From: Aldehydirespirator sp965204875
GTDB taxonomy: Bacteria; Actinomycetota; Acidimicrobiia; Acidimicrobiales; Aldehydirespiratoraceae
Length of the DNA stretch: 64,000 nt
Direction: 5' to 3'
NCBI GenBank assembly: GCA_965204875.1
Contig: OZ242020.1
Location: forward strand, 1,550,001 to 1,614,000
In this document: in pieces, positions 37,074-48,849 of the stretch
How positions within the stretch are numbered: position 1 is the first letter of the stretch
Layout of the letters: each line of letters opens with the position of its first letter
Program-made: the position numbers and the translations under genes
The notes under the pieces: generated by a model
What the model was told of the DNA's origin: nothing
Database searches by the model: none
What the model saw: the letters and a program-made list of their open reading frames with translations, nothing else

Positions 37074-40000
37074 CTAGTGGGGTGGGGTTGCTTGGGTCAG
37101 TAGCTCCGCCACGTTGAGGGGCACGCTGGTCTGGGCGGCGTGCAGGGTCACCTGCCCGAACGGGTTGGCCAGGTAGCGCACCTCGGGCTCGGCCTTCAAG
37201 TCCTCGGGCACGGCGACCACCGCTAGGCGCCAGCGTTCGGGGTTGCATTGGGCCTGTCCCACCTGGCGCCTGCTCACGCTGATCTGCTCGGTGCTCGGCA
37301 GATGTCCCTTCACCTCGATGAAGTAGCATGTGCCGGTCGCCGGGTCGGTGGACAGCACGTCGTAGCCGGGATTGGAGTGGTGCTGCGACTCCGGCTCGCG
37401 GCCCAGCGCCCGCTCCGCCTCCAGCACCGCCGCCACGGCCCGGCGGTCGGTCTCGGCACGCACCGCGGCATCGGCGGGATCACCCGGTTTACCCGCCAGC
37501 GCATCGAGCAATCCCTGGGGCACCACCACAGCGGCTGCTGCCACCGTCGGCGGGGTGTTGTGCAGGTCGGCCTCCAGATCCAGTTCCAGGCGGCGGCGCG
37601 CCAGGCGGGTGCTCAGATCCTCAGCTCTGGCCTGTGCCCGGCTCGAGTTGAGGCGCGGTTTTCGCCCGGCGGTCTCCTGGGCTCGGATCTCTGAAGCCCG
37701 CCTGTCCCAGTAGCGGATCTCGGACTCGAGGCGCTGCGCCACCGCCCTTCTCACCTTGGCGACGCGGGCGGAGGTGACCGCATGGATCTCATCGAAGTGC
37801 GGCCCGGCCAATTGTTCGATTGCCCAGGCTCGGGCCGTGTCCTCGACAGCCTGGTTGGCCCAGTCGAGGTCGAGGCGCCCGTTCAGCAGAGCCGGCTCGC
37901 CGTCGGCGAGGGGCGCGTAGTTGAGGTAGGGCTCAGAGCCAGGGTCTGTCGCCTTGCCGTGGCGGTCGATCTCCACATAATGAAACCGCTGCGACACCAC
38001 CTGGCGAGAACCGTTCACATGACGACCGTCGGTGATCGTGTGCCGCAGGTACACCAGCAACCGCGCCTCGGTCGCCGGATCGGCGCGATCCACCAGCAGG
38101 GTGCCGCGGCTCAAGGTGTCGCCGCAGTCGTCGAGCACTCGGGCGATGACCGCGGCAAGCAGCGGCGTGCCCGGCGAGATCAGCTCGGCGCGCACCAAGG
38201 CGGCCCCGTCGCCGTGCCGGTCGGGTCGGCTGGAACCCGTATTGCCCGTCCGGTGGGGTCGGCTGGGACCCGTATTGCCCGTCCGGTCGGGTCGGCTGGG
38301 ACCCCTATTGCCCGTCCGGTGGGGCCGGCTGGGACCCGTATTGCCCGGCCGGTCGGGTCGGCTGGGACCCCTATTGCCCGTCCGGTGGGGCCGGCCGGAA
38401 CTCTGCTTGCCCGGCCGGTCGGGCTGGATGAACGTCTTGTTGAAGGTCACCCGCTGGTAGCGGTCATGCACCGGGCCGAGACGGGGATCGGCCGCAGCGC
38501 GCACCACAGCCGGCACACGGGTCACCTCGAAGCGACCCCGTTCACGGGCAACGATCCGCCCTCCATAGAGCCGGAGTGCCTCGGTGAAGAACGACTCGAC
38601 GAACCAGGGCTGCAGCTTGCGGGCCCGAGCGATCTCCATGTCGCGGCGGATCGTGTCGTTGGCGGCGGGGTCGGCCAATCCGGACACGAGAGCACGCTCC
38701 CGCAGCACGGCCTCCATGTCAGCGCCGATGTCGGCGTCGATCACCTCGTCCATCCAGGCGGCATGGGCAGGGTCGTCGTCGGCGACGATGGCGCGCATCA
38801 GCAGATCCCGCAGCGACGTGTTGATCCGTGCACTGCCCAGCACGTCGTACACCTGATCGCCGTACACGGTGCGCTGCTGTTCGATCTTGTCGAACAGGCG
38901 CTTGAACACCTGTCCCTCACGGGTGCGGTGCGCCACCAGGTTCCACAGGTGGCAGGGCAGCCGCTGGCCGATGCGGTGGACACGCCCGAAGCGCTGCTCG
39001 ATGCGGTTCGGGTTCCACGGCAGGTCGTAGTTGACCACCATGTTGGCCGCCTGCAGGTTGACGCCCTCGCCGGCGGCGTCGGTAGCCACCATCACCCGAA
39101 CGGTCGGATCCACACGGAAGCGATCCTGTATGGCCCGCCGGTCTTGGCGCTTGATGCTGCCATGGATCGTCGCGACAGCGTCGGGTCGGCCCAACTCAGC
39201 GGTGATCCGCTCGCGGAGGTACTCCAGCGTGTCGCGATGCTCCGAGAACACGATCAACTTCCGTGCCGGCTGCAAATTGTCTGCGCTGGACGCATTGCTT
39301 GTGCCTGCGCCCGTGTCGGGATGGGCGCGTGCTCGGGTCAACCGCAAGTTGTCTGCGCTGGACGCATTGACTGTGCTGATGTAGTTGTCACCGGGGCTGA
39401 TGTAGTTGCCGCCGGGGTCGAACGGGGCGAACTGTTTGGAGCGCAGCAGGTCGCGCAACTCGATCCACTTGGTGTCGATACCGCTCCGGCGTACATCGTC
39501 GGCCAGGCTGACCAGCCGCTTGAGTTCGCTGACCTCGATATCGAGCTCGTCGGCTGACTCCGCCGCCGTGGCAGCGTCAATCACGAACCACTCCAAGTCT
39601 TCAAGCTCGGTGTCGTCGTAGTCGTCGAAGTCGAAGTCCTCCAACTCCGCCAGCCGCACACCCTTGGGCAGGTCGATCATCGGAATCGGCTGGCCCGAGG
39701 CTGCGAGGCGGCGCAGTTCGGCGGCCTGCTCGGCCAAACGGTCACGACGGCGCCGAAGCGAGTGGAAGATCGCCGCGGGTGACGACGCCAGCCGTCGCTG
39801 GAGTCCCGCCAGGGCGAACCCGATGACGACGCCCCGGCGCTTGTCGCCCTCGGCCTGCATGCGCACGGCGCGGTTCATGCCGTCGCGCACGTAGGCGGTG
39901 ACCGCCTCGTACAGCTTCGTCTCGGGTTCGGACAGTTCGAAATTGAGGCTGTGAGCGTGACGTTCCGGGAACAGGCGCCTGCCGTCGAAGGTGAGCAGGC

Positions 40001-41117
40001 TCTCCTTGACCTGCCGCCGCATCACGTCGCTCACATCGCTCACATCGGGCATCCCCTGCCGGCCGCCCGTGCCTGTGCCACCTACATCCGTGGTCTTGGT
40101 GATCGTGCTGCCCACGCCCGTGGTGATCGTGCCGCCTGCGCCGGTCTCGCCGACTCTGTCCGTGGCTGTGCCGGTCGTGTTGACGCCAGTCACGCTCGTG
40201 TCAGCGCCGCTGGAGCGGGTGCCAGTGCGGGATCGCAGCCGCCCGGCGAAGCGCTCGGGATCGATCAGGGTCATGAACGCCAGGAAGTCCTCGTTCTTGC
40301 CGTTGTGCGGTGTGGCGGTGAGCAGCAGCAGGTGGCGGCTGCGGTCCCGCAGCTTCTCGCCCAGCACGAACCGCTTGGTGCGATGCAGGTCCTCGCGGTA
40401 GACGCGTGCCGACATCTTGTGGGCCTCGTCCACGATCACCAGATCCCAGTCCGACGCCTCGAGCTTGGCGCTCAGCTCCTCGGAGCGTGAGAGCTGATCG
40501 AGCCTGGCGATCAGCAGGTTCTTGTCGAGGAACGGGTTGCCCGCACGCGACGCCTCCACGGCAGCCCTCGACATCAACTCGAAGTCGAGGTTGAACTTGT
40601 CCCACAACTCGTCCTGCCACTGCTCCACCAGGCTGCCCGGCGCAACGATCAGGCAGCGAGCCACATCGCCGCGCAGCATCAGCTCGCGGATCAACAGTCC
40701 CGACATGATCGTCTTGCCCGCTCCGGGGTCGTCGGCCAGCAAGAATCGCAGCGGCTTGCGGGTGAGCAGCAGGTTGTAGACCGCGTCGATCTGATGCGGG
40801 TACGGCTCGATGCTGGAGGTGTCCACCGCCGCAAAGGGGTCGGCCAGATGAGCCTGCTGCATGCGGCGGGCCTCGGATGCCAGGCAGAACATGGCACCGT
40901 CGGCGTCGAAGCTCCAGCGCCGCTCCGAAACCACCGACAGCCCCGCGAGGTCGCCCGCAGGGACGATCCGCTCGCCGAGCAGTCCGTCTGCCGTGCGGTA
41001 GGTGAGCGTCGCCGACCCAGGGCCGTGAACCTCCACCGCCACAACCGTCACATCGCCGCCGGTCACCACCCCCGACAGCCGCATCCCCGCAACCAGATCA
41101 CCAAACCCCAACATCAC
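37074..41117 (-). CDS. SNF2/DEAH-type helicase with DUF3883, Hma-like system
   Basis: A 1347-residue helicase. RecA-like domain 1 has Walker A DDPGAGKTIMSG, IVAPGSLVEQW, DEAH box VIVDEAHKM and motif III LLLLTATPHNGKNEDF. Domain 2 has VMVATDAAGEGVNLQAA and NRIEQRFGRVHRIGQ. The C-terminus has a DUF3883 nuclease-like fold (PGYDVLSTDPATGTCYFIEV, KGHLPSTEQ, with the D…ExK arrangement). Three low-complexity insertions look recently expanded: Gly/Thr-rich after domain 1, a duplicated NASSADNL segment, and five-fold SRPHRTGNTGP-type repeats. It is upstream of the methylase on the same strand but separated by plus-strand genes. Intact. Confidence 0.88.
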   Translation of the reverse strand: MMLGFGDLVAGMRLSGVVTGGDVTVVAVEVHGPGSATLTYRTADGLLGERIVPAGDLAGLSVVSERRWSFDADGAMFCLASEARRMQQAHLADPFAAVDTSSIEPYPHQIDAVYNLLLTRKPLRFLLADDPGAGKTIMSGLLIRELMLRGDVARCLIVAPGSLVEQWQDELWDKFNLDFELMSRAAVEASRAGNPFLDKNLLIARLDQLSRSEELSAKLEASDWDLVIVDEAHKMSARVYREDLHRTKRFVLGEKLRDRSRHLLLLTATPHNGKNEDFLAFMTLIDPERFAGRLRSRTGTRSSGADTSVTGVNTTGTATDRVGETGAGGTITTGVGSTITKTTDVGGTGTGGRQGMPDVSDVSDVMRRQVKESLLTFDGRRLFPERHAHSLNFELSEPETKLYEAVTAYVRDGMNRAVRMQAEGDKRRGVVIGFALAGLQRRLASSPAAIFHSLRRRRDRLAEQAAELRRLAASGQPIPMIDLPKGVRLAELEDFDFDDYDDTELEDLEWFVIDAATAAESADELDIEVSELKRLVSLADDVRRSGIDTKWIELRDLLRSKQFAPFDPGGNYISPGDNYISTVNASSADNLRLTRARAHPDTGAGTSNASSADNLQPARKLIVFSEHRDTLEYLRERITAELGRPDAVATIHGSIKRQDRRAIQDRFRVDPTVRVMVATDAAGEGVNLQAANMVVNYDLPWNPNRIEQRFGRVHRIGQRLPCHLWNLVAHRTREGQVFKRLFDKIEQQRTVYGDQVYDVLGSARINTSLRDLLMRAIVADDDPAHAAWMDEVIDADIGADMEAVLRERALVSGLADPAANDTIRRDMEIARARKLQPWFVESFFTEALRLYGGRIVARERGRFEVTRVPAVVRAAADPRLGPVHDRYQRVTFNKTFIQPDRPGKQSSGRPHRTGNRGPSRPDRPGNTGPSRPHRTGNRGPSRPDRTGNTGPSRPHRTGNTGSSRPDRHGDGAALVRAELISPGTPLLAAVIARVLDDCGDTLSRGTLLVDRADPATEARLLVYLRHTITDGRHVNGSRQVVSQRFHYVEIDRHGKATDPGSEPYLNYAPLADGEPALLNGRLDLDWANQAVEDTARAWAIEQLAGPHFDEIHAVTSARVAKVRRAVAQRLESEIRYWDRRASEIRAQETAGRKPRLNSSRAQARAEDLSTRLARRRLELDLEADLHNTPPTVAAAAVVVPQGLLDALAGKPGDPADAAVRAETDRRAVAAVLEAERALGREPESQHHSNPGYDVLSTDPATGTCYFIEVKGHLPSTEQISVSRRQVGQAQCNPERWRLAVVAVPEDLKAEPEVRYLANPFGQVTLHAAQTSVPLNVAELLTQATPPH
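38210..38410. repeat. Tandem repeats inside the helicase gene
   Basis: Units of about 30 bp (GGTCGGCTGGGACCC(G/C)TATT with GCCCGTCCGGT) are repeated about six times in frame and encode alternating SRPHRTGN and SRPDRTGN blocks in a linker of the helicase. Confidence 0.8.
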
Positions 41118-41181
41118 CGGCCAACCTCACCCTCGGCCGTGTGCGCACCCGCCCCCGCGAGGTGCTTCACGGACTGTCGCA

Positions 41182-41264
41182 GGTATGTGATACCATGTGG
41201 CGCATACCCCCCTAGTCGCTTCGGTGGCTAGGCGAAGGCCCGCTTCGGCGGGCCTTCGAGTTTT
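41182..41264 (+). ncRNA. Candidate short structured transcript upstream of the helicase gene
   Basis: A palindrome GGTATGTGATACC (41182-41194) overlapping a possible -10 (TACCAT) is followed by a small stem (CCTAG/CTAGG around 41211-41232) and a strong terminator hairpin. The hairpin shows that something is transcribed rightward here, but no coding frame exists upstream of it on the plus strand. Confidence 0.3.
41234..41257 (+). terminator. Intrinsic terminator
   Basis: Perfect 10-bp stem GAAGGCCCGC / GCGGGCCTTC with TTCG tetraloop, followed by GAGTTTTCT. The T-run is on the plus strand. Confidence 0.7.
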
Positions 41265-41392
41265 CTAGCAACTCTCCGGCTTCTCCGGATTGCGAATCGG
41301 TCGGCACCCATCAACCGCCTGCAAGTGAAGGCTCAGAAAATTCTACACTATAGTTTCCGGAATAGCTACATTGTAGCTGAGGAAAAGGTGGG

Positions 41393-41647
41393 ATGGCTGA
41401 GCTATGGCCGATGGTTCTTCACAGGCTGGCAGTTCACGGCGCACGCTCACGCCGCCCGGATACCGGCCTCGGGTGGCCGACGGGCACCATCGACGCCGCG
41501 GCCCGGTCGCTGCTGCGGATCGCCGGCTCAATCGACACCGCCAAGGCCGGACCGCTCGCCGGGCTGCTCGTGGTGACACCCACCGGTTACGCCCACACCC
41601 GCCCCGACGGAGTGACGGTCGCCCCGCTCACCACTCTCGCCTCCTAG
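41393..41647 (+). CDS. Short hypothetical protein, possibly a gene remnant
   Basis: An 84-codon frame starting MAELWPMVLHRLAVHG after AGGAAAAGGTGGG. Its C-terminus (GLLVVTPTGYAHTRPDGVTV) resembles the last strands of DUF4143-type ATPases, so it may be the surviving tail of such a gene fused to a new start. An inverted repeat AGCTACA/TGTAGCT lies about 15 bases upstream. Weakly supported. Confidence 0.35.
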   Translation: MAELWPMVLHRLAVHGARSRRPDTGLGWPTGTIDAAARSLLRIAGSIDTAKAGPLAGLLVVTPTGYAHTRPDGVTVAPLTTLAS

Positions 41648-41727
41648 ACGTGGGCGGGCACCGCCCTGGTGGCTCGGTGGTTGTGGCCGAGGGCATCGAC
41701 GGCCGTGTCTGCCCGCTGCAAGATTGC

Positions 41728-41754
41728 GGGGGGGGGGGGGGGGGGGGGGGGGGG
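41728..41754. repeat. G27 homopolymer
   Basis: Twenty-seven consecutive G, the longest tract in the window, about 300 bp upstream of the SLH-protein start. It is not inside a recognised gene. Its exact length is likely to be uncertain in any assembly. Confidence 0.9.
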
Positions 41755-41912
41755 AGGGTGCTTGGCTGCCTCGGGCGTGGGGCTCCTCTACAGGACGGAT
41801 GGCCACGCCCGGCGGGAATCTCACTCCGGCCTCCCAGCGAGGGAGGCCACGCCTAGCCGAACGTCTACGCCGTTGGAACCTCACTGTCTGGGTAAAGTGG
41901 CGGTTGCGTGCC

Positions 41913-41926
41913 GGGGGGGGGGGGGG
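41913..41926. repeat. G14 homopolymer upstream of the SLH gene
   Basis: Fourteen G ending one base before the ATG of the small hydrophobic frame at 41928. It could act as a Shine-Dalgarno-like element of variable length or alter promoter spacing. Confidence 0.9.
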
Positions 41927-41927
41927 T

Positions 41928-42044
41928 ATGTTGGTGGTTGGTGTGGCGCTGGTGCTGTCGGGGTCGGCGTGTGTGCTGGCCGGGGTGGTGTTAGGGTTGT
42001 GCAGTTCAAGTCGGGTCGGCGGGGTTCCGCCGGGTGATAGGTAG
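41928..42044 (+). CDS. Possible small hydrophobic peptide upstream of the SLH gene
   Basis: A 38-residue frame (MLVVGVALVLSGSACVLAGV, ending PPGDR) with one or two membrane-spanning stretches and a lipobox-like LSGSAC. It starts one base after the G14 tract. Its TAG is part of the AGGAGG ribosome-binding site of the next gene, which would couple the two. An alternative longer frame reads through both G-tracts from 41724. Real translation is uncertain. Confidence 0.3.
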   Translation: MLVVGVALVLSGSACVLAGVVLGLCSSSRVGGVPPGDR

Positions 42045-42098
42045 GAGGTTGTGGCTGATGTCGCAGTCGGTTGGCGTTGGTAGTGGGTTCTCCCCGCC

Positions 42099-42111
42099 GG
42101 GGGGGGGGGGG
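42099..42111. repeat. G13 homopolymer between the ribosome-binding site and the SLH-protein frame
   Basis: Thirteen G located 14 codons after the ATG at 42058. At this length that ATG leads to a stop at 42318. At 12 or 15 G it would enter the frame of the SLH protein just before its signal peptide. Confidence 0.9.
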
Positions 42112-42118
42112 CTGGCTG

Positions 42119-45163
<3,045 letters not shown>

Positions 45164-45355
45164 CCGGCGGCGAGTTTCACGGTTATGTCTGACGGCGCGA
45201 AGACCGACCGCGAACTTTCCGCTAGTTCGAGCTTTGTTGAAGTCGAGTTCGGGGACAAAGTGGGTATCGTGGTGCAGCTCAAGGACGCTGACGGTGCCAA
45301 CAAGGCGGTCGGTACCGACCGTACAAGTGCCGCTTCCGTGGAGGTGCGGTACCGT
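45164..45355 (+). pseudogene. Domain fragment of a surface protein ending at tRNA-Ser
   Basis: Directly after the stop of the SLH protein, sequence coding SFTVMSDGAKTDRELSASSS, then FVEVEFGDKVGIVVQLKDAD and KAVGTDRTSAASVEVRY matches the N-terminal two-thirds of the repeat domain in the SLH protein. It lacks its own signal peptide and breaks off at the 3' end of tRNA-Ser. It is a remnant left by deletion or recombination at the tRNA. Confidence 0.7.
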
Positions 45356-45358
45356 TTG

Positions 45359-45447
45359 CGGAGACGGTGGGATTCGAACCCACGAACGACTTGCATCGTT
45401 ACTTCCTTAGCAGGGAAGCGCCTTCAACCGGACTCGGCCACGTCTCC
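45359..45447 (-). tRNA. tRNA-Ser (GCT)
   Basis: Minus strand: acceptor GGAGACG/CGTCTCC, long variable arm, anticodon loop CTGCTAA (GCT), T-arm GTGGGTTCGAATCCCAC, discriminator G as expected for serine. Confidence 0.95.
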
Positions 45448-45473
45448 GAGGTGCCAATGATAGCGGCTACCGG

Positions 45474-46790
45474 TCAGGAGCAGTCCACGCATGTGACATC
45501 GTCGACGTCATCGCCCTGCAGCACGGCGGTGAGCCAGTCGACGAAAGCGACATCGGCCACCTCCAAGGTGTAGAGCAGATCGCGGAACAGGATCGTGTGA
45601 TCCGTGCCCGGGGCCATGTAGCTGGCCTGGTTCACGCCTGCAGCCTCGACCATGGCCTCGTTCTGGTGCATGAGCTGGTCCATGGTGCTGGTGTCGAACC
45701 CCACCAGCGAGGCGTAGAACGCTTGGCTGCTGTCGAAGGCGTTGTCGAAGCGAGCGAAACGAATGCGGGGAGCGTGCAGGCCGGCCTGGACGAACAGCTC
45801 GGGCAGACCCCACTCGCCGGCTGTCATGCCCTCGTTCACGGGCCAGTCCGGCACCACCGACAACGTCCCCCACAGGCTGCCGACGTAGGCATTGATGGTG
45901 GGATCGCTGGGGTAGGCCCCCGAGGCGTCGGCGACCACTGTGATGTTGGCGTCGCCGAAGGCGTCGGCAGCCAGACCGCCAAAGAGCGGCGCACCGGCAG
46001 ACCCTGCGCTCGACCCGGCCACGACCACCTCGGTGGCGTCACCGAAACGCTCGACCGCGGTCGCGAGCGCGGTATTGGCGTTGACGAAGCCGTTGTGGTT
46101 GACCACGACGCCGTCGCCGTAGTCGTTGGTGCGGTTGCCGAGGTGCACGTCGCCGGTGCAGTAGAGGGCCACCACGAAGGAGTGATCCCTCAGGGGGTTG
46201 AGCGGGTTGTCGAAATCGAAGATGCCGCCCCACATTGCGGGGTTGTCACCCGGCTCGTCAGGATCAGCGGTGACGTCGTAGGTGTTCGTCTCGCCGGTGA
46301 ACGCGCAGCTGTCCCTGGTGAAGCACGCCCCGCCCCCCTGCAGGTAGAAGACCACGCGCTCAGGGTCGGCCTCGCGCACCCAGTAGAAGTAGTCGCTGCC
46401 GTCGGCGCACTGGCAATCCTCGCCACCGTTGAATGCGACCCAATCCGAGCCGGGCACCGACACCGTGGTGGGAACCGTCGTCGTGGTGCTCGGAGGTGCT
46501 TCCGTGGCGGTGGTTGTGGTGGCGGGAGCCTCAGTGGTGGTCGGCGGAGCATGTGCGGTGGTCGTCGATGGTTCGGTAGTGGTCGTCGGCGGCTCTGTGG
46601 TGGTCGTGGTTGGCGGGCCGGCCTCGGCGGTCGTTGACGGCGAGGTGGCGATGTCGCCGGGCTCGCCCGCTGCAGTCCCGCTGGTGGTGGCATCTTCAGC
46701 CTCGTCGCCACCACAACCCACCGCCACCAGCGCGATGACGGCGAGGGCGGCCAGCAGGCGCCCTCGCTTCAGGCCGTGTCTCACCGGCAT
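45474..46790 (-). CDS. Pectinacetylesterase-family lipoprotein
   Basis: About 438 residues, starting MPVRHGLKRGRLLAALAV at 46790; an upstream start would run into tRNA-Ser. A lipoprotein signal (LAVIALVAVGCGG, lipobox Cys) is followed by a Thr/Pro/Glu-rich linker of about 90 residues, and then an alpha/beta-hydrolase-like domain of the pectinacetylesterase/Notum family: oxyanion region VVFYLQGGGACF, nucleophile elbow VVAGSSAGSAGAP and a late histidine in APGTDHTILFRDLLY. Conserved cysteines (CQCADG, CFTRDSC, CTGD) fit extracellular disulfides. Likely a surface-anchored carbohydrate or lipid de-esterase; substrate unknown. Confidence 0.85.
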   Translation of the reverse strand: MPVRHGLKRGRLLAALAVIALVAVGCGGDEAEDATTSGTAAGEPGDIATSPSTTAEAGPPTTTTTEPPTTTTEPSTTTAHAPPTTTEAPATTTTATEAPPSTTTTVPTTVSVPGSDWVAFNGGEDCQCADGSDYFYWVREADPERVVFYLQGGGACFTRDSCAFTGETNTYDVTADPDEPGDNPAMWGGIFDFDNPLNPLRDHSFVVALYCTGDVHLGNRTNDYGDGVVVNHNGFVNANTALATAVERFGDATEVVVAGSSAGSAGAPLFGGLAADAFGDANITVVADASGAYPSDPTINAYVGSLWGTLSVVPDWPVNEGMTAGEWGLPELFVQAGLHAPRIRFARFDNAFDSSQAFYASLVGFDTSTMDQLMHQNEAMVEAAGVNQASYMAPGTDHTILFRDLLYTLEVADVAFVDWLTAVLQGDDVDDVTCVDCS

Positions 46791-46792
46791 CG

Positions 46793-46879
46793 CGGAGGGA
46801 GGGGGATTCGAACCCCCGGGGCCCGCGAGGGCCCAACGGTTTTCAAGACCGTCGCAATCGTCCACTCTGCCATCCCTCC
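46793..46879 (-). tRNA. tRNA-Ser (TGA)
   Basis: Minus strand: acceptor GGAGGGA/TCCCTCC, anticodon loop CTTGAAA (TGA), long GC-rich variable arm, T-arm GGGGGTTCGAATCCCCC, discriminator G. Confidence 0.94.
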
Positions 46880-46970
46880 CGCTGCGAGCTTCGAGGATAG
46901 AGCGCGGCTGCGGCCAGAGCGTCCGCCGTTCGGCGGGGGCGAAGCGTGGAGCCCGTTTCGACCCGGAAGG

Positions 46971-47912
46971 TCATGGCCTGATACGGCTGCGAAGATCGTC
47001 TATCCAGGCCGCGGCCTCGGCCACGCCGGGCTGGTTCGTGGCCCGGCTGTGGTCGTTGCCGGAGGCCGCCGGATACGAGCCCAGGAACTTCACCCTCTCG
47101 GTCTTCATGCTGAGGTTGCGCAACGCGTCGGCCACCACCTCGTCGGCGATGTGGCCCTCGCAGTCCAGCAGGAAGCAGTACTGGCCGAGGCTCGCCTTGG
47201 TGGGTCGGCTCTGGAGACTGGTGAGGTTGATGGCGCGCGCCGCGAACTCGCCGAGGATGCCGATGAGCGAGCCGGGCACGTCGGAGCGCTGATAGATCAC
47301 CATGCTTGTCTTGTCGCGCCCCGTGGGGGCAGCGATACGGTCGGCGGCGACAAGCACGAAACGCGTCTGGTTGTCCGCATGGTCGGCGATGTCGCCGGCG
47401 AGCACCTCGAGGCCGTATACCTCCGCAGCCCGAATGGGGGCGACGGCCGCCTTGTGCTCACTGGAGGCTGCGACGGCGCGAGCAGCCTCAGCGGTGGAGT
47501 TGGCGGCCTCGAAGGCGGCATCGGGCAGGCTCCGGCTGAGAAAGGCGCGACACTGGGCGTAAGCGACCGGATGGGAGCGCACCGCTTTGACGGACTCCAA
47601 GCGCACTCCGGGACTGACCAGAAGGTTGAGGTTGACGTCGATGATCACCTCGCGCTGGATGAACAGGTCGGTCCCGAAGGCCAGAGCGTCGAGGGTGGCG
47701 GTGACCGATCCCTCGATCATGTTCTCGATCGCCACCAGACCGAGATCCACCTCGGCGCTCTCCACTGACTGCAGCACATCGATGATCGAATTGATGGGAC
47801 GGTGTCTCATCCGGGCCAGGTCCGGCTGCGAGAACACGGCCTGCTCCGTGAAGGTTCCCGGCGGGCCCAGGTAGCCGACGGTCAACTCGGATGGATCGGC
47901 CGGCTCGGGCAT
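46971..47912 (-). CDS. pheA: Prephenate dehydratase
   Basis: Converts prephenate to phenylpyruvate in phenylalanine synthesis. About 313 residues starting MPEPADPSELTVGYLGPPGT. There is an N-terminal periplasmic-binding-like catalytic domain with GPPGTFTEQA, the IENMIEGSVTATLDAL block and NQTRFVLVA, and a C-terminal ACT regulatory domain (VPGSLIGILGEFAARAINLT, with the ESRP-equivalent LQSRPTKASLGQYCFLLDCE) for feedback by phenylalanine. Longer upstream starts would only add Arg/Pro-rich sequence from the duplicated region at 47950-48056 and are rejected. Confidence 0.93.
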   Translation of the reverse strand: MPEPADPSELTVGYLGPPGTFTEQAVFSQPDLARMRHRPINSIIDVLQSVESAEVDLGLVAIENMIEGSVTATLDALAFGTDLFIQREVIIDVNLNLLVSPGVRLESVKAVRSHPVAYAQCRAFLSRSLPDAAFEAANSTAEAARAVAASSEHKAAVAPIRAAEVYGLEVLAGDIADHADNQTRFVLVAADRIAAPTGRDKTSMVIYQRSDVPGSLIGILGEFAARAINLTSLQSRPTKASLGQYCFLLDCEGHIADEVVADALRNLSMKTERVKFLGSYPAASGNDHSRATNQPGVAEAAAWIDDLRSRIRP

Positions 47913-47949
47913 CGGGCCATGATACGCAGTCGCAAGCGGCCGGCTCACG

Positions 47950-48056
47950 GGTGAGCGATCACGCTGGCGGGGTGGCAGCGACACATTGACATGCCACGCG
48001 TTCCGCGGCGGTGGTCTACCAGGTGAGCGATTACGCTGATGGGGTGGCAGCGACAC
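47950..48056. repeat. 35-bp direct repeat copying the start of the metallo-hydrolase gene
   Basis: The segment 48022-48056, which contains the GTG start of the next gene (GGTGAGCGATTACGCTGATG…), has an upstream copy at 47950-47984 with three mismatches. The upstream copy opens a frame of only 12 codons. Confidence 0.85.
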
Positions 48057-48765
48057 CGGAGCGGCTCTACTTCCGGCAGTTGCTGTCCGGTCGGGACTTC
48101 GCCGGCGATGACTCCCTGGCACGCCAGATGGTCAACTTCGTGTACGCGATCGGCGACCGGGACACGTCGGAGGCCGTGCTCGTCGATCCGGCCTACGACC
48201 CCGGCGGGCTGCTCGACCTGCTTGAGGCCGACGGCATGACCTGTACCGGCGTCCTCGCCACCCACTATCACCCCGACCATGTGGGCGGGCACATGATGGG
48301 CTACGACATCGTGGGGATCAGCAGCCTGCTCGAGCGGGTCTCGGTGCCCGTTCATGTGCAAGCCGACGAGGCCGAGTATGTGAGCAAGGTTACGGCGGTC
48401 GGCCCCGACCACCTGGTGAGCCACGGGTCGGGCGATGTGGTGACCGTCGGCGCGGTCGAGATCGAGCTCATCGCCACGCCGGGGCACACGCCGGGCAGCC
48501 AGTGCTTCCTGGTGGACGGTCGCCTGGTGGCGGGCGACACGCTGTTCCTCGACGGATGCGGACGCATGGATCTTCCGGGCTCCGATCCGGCACAGATGTA
48601 CGAGAGCCTCACCACCCGGCTGGCCAGGGTGCCCGACGATGCGGTGCTCTATCCGGGACACCGCTACTCCCTCGAGTCCTCGGCCACGATGGGCGCAACC
48701 CGTGAGCGCAACGCAGTGTTCCGCGTCCCCGGCCGCGAGAAGTGGCTGGCCACCTTCGCAGGGGG

Positions 48766-48784
<19 letters not shown>
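48023..48784 (+). CDS. Metallo-beta-lactamase-fold hydrolase (glyoxalase II/persulfide dioxygenase-like)
   Basis: About 253 residues from the GTG at 48023 (VSDYADGVAATPERLYFRQL); an in-frame GTG at 48011 is also possible. Metal ligands are visible: THYHPDHVGG (HxHxDH), TPGHTPGSQCFLVDG (third His), AGDTLFLDGCGRMD (bridging Asp) and LYPGHRY (last His). The GCGRMD segment resembles ETHE1-type persulfide dioxygenases more than glyoxalase II. The stop lies 18 bp inside the antisense tRNA-Leu, so the last residues (GGARGGT) are encoded by tRNA sequence. Confidence 0.85.

Positions 48785-48849
<65 letters not shown>

Noticed and set aside
38210..38410. CRISPR-like repeats
   Set aside because: Short adjoining units of about 30 bp without unique spacers, translated in frame within the helicase.
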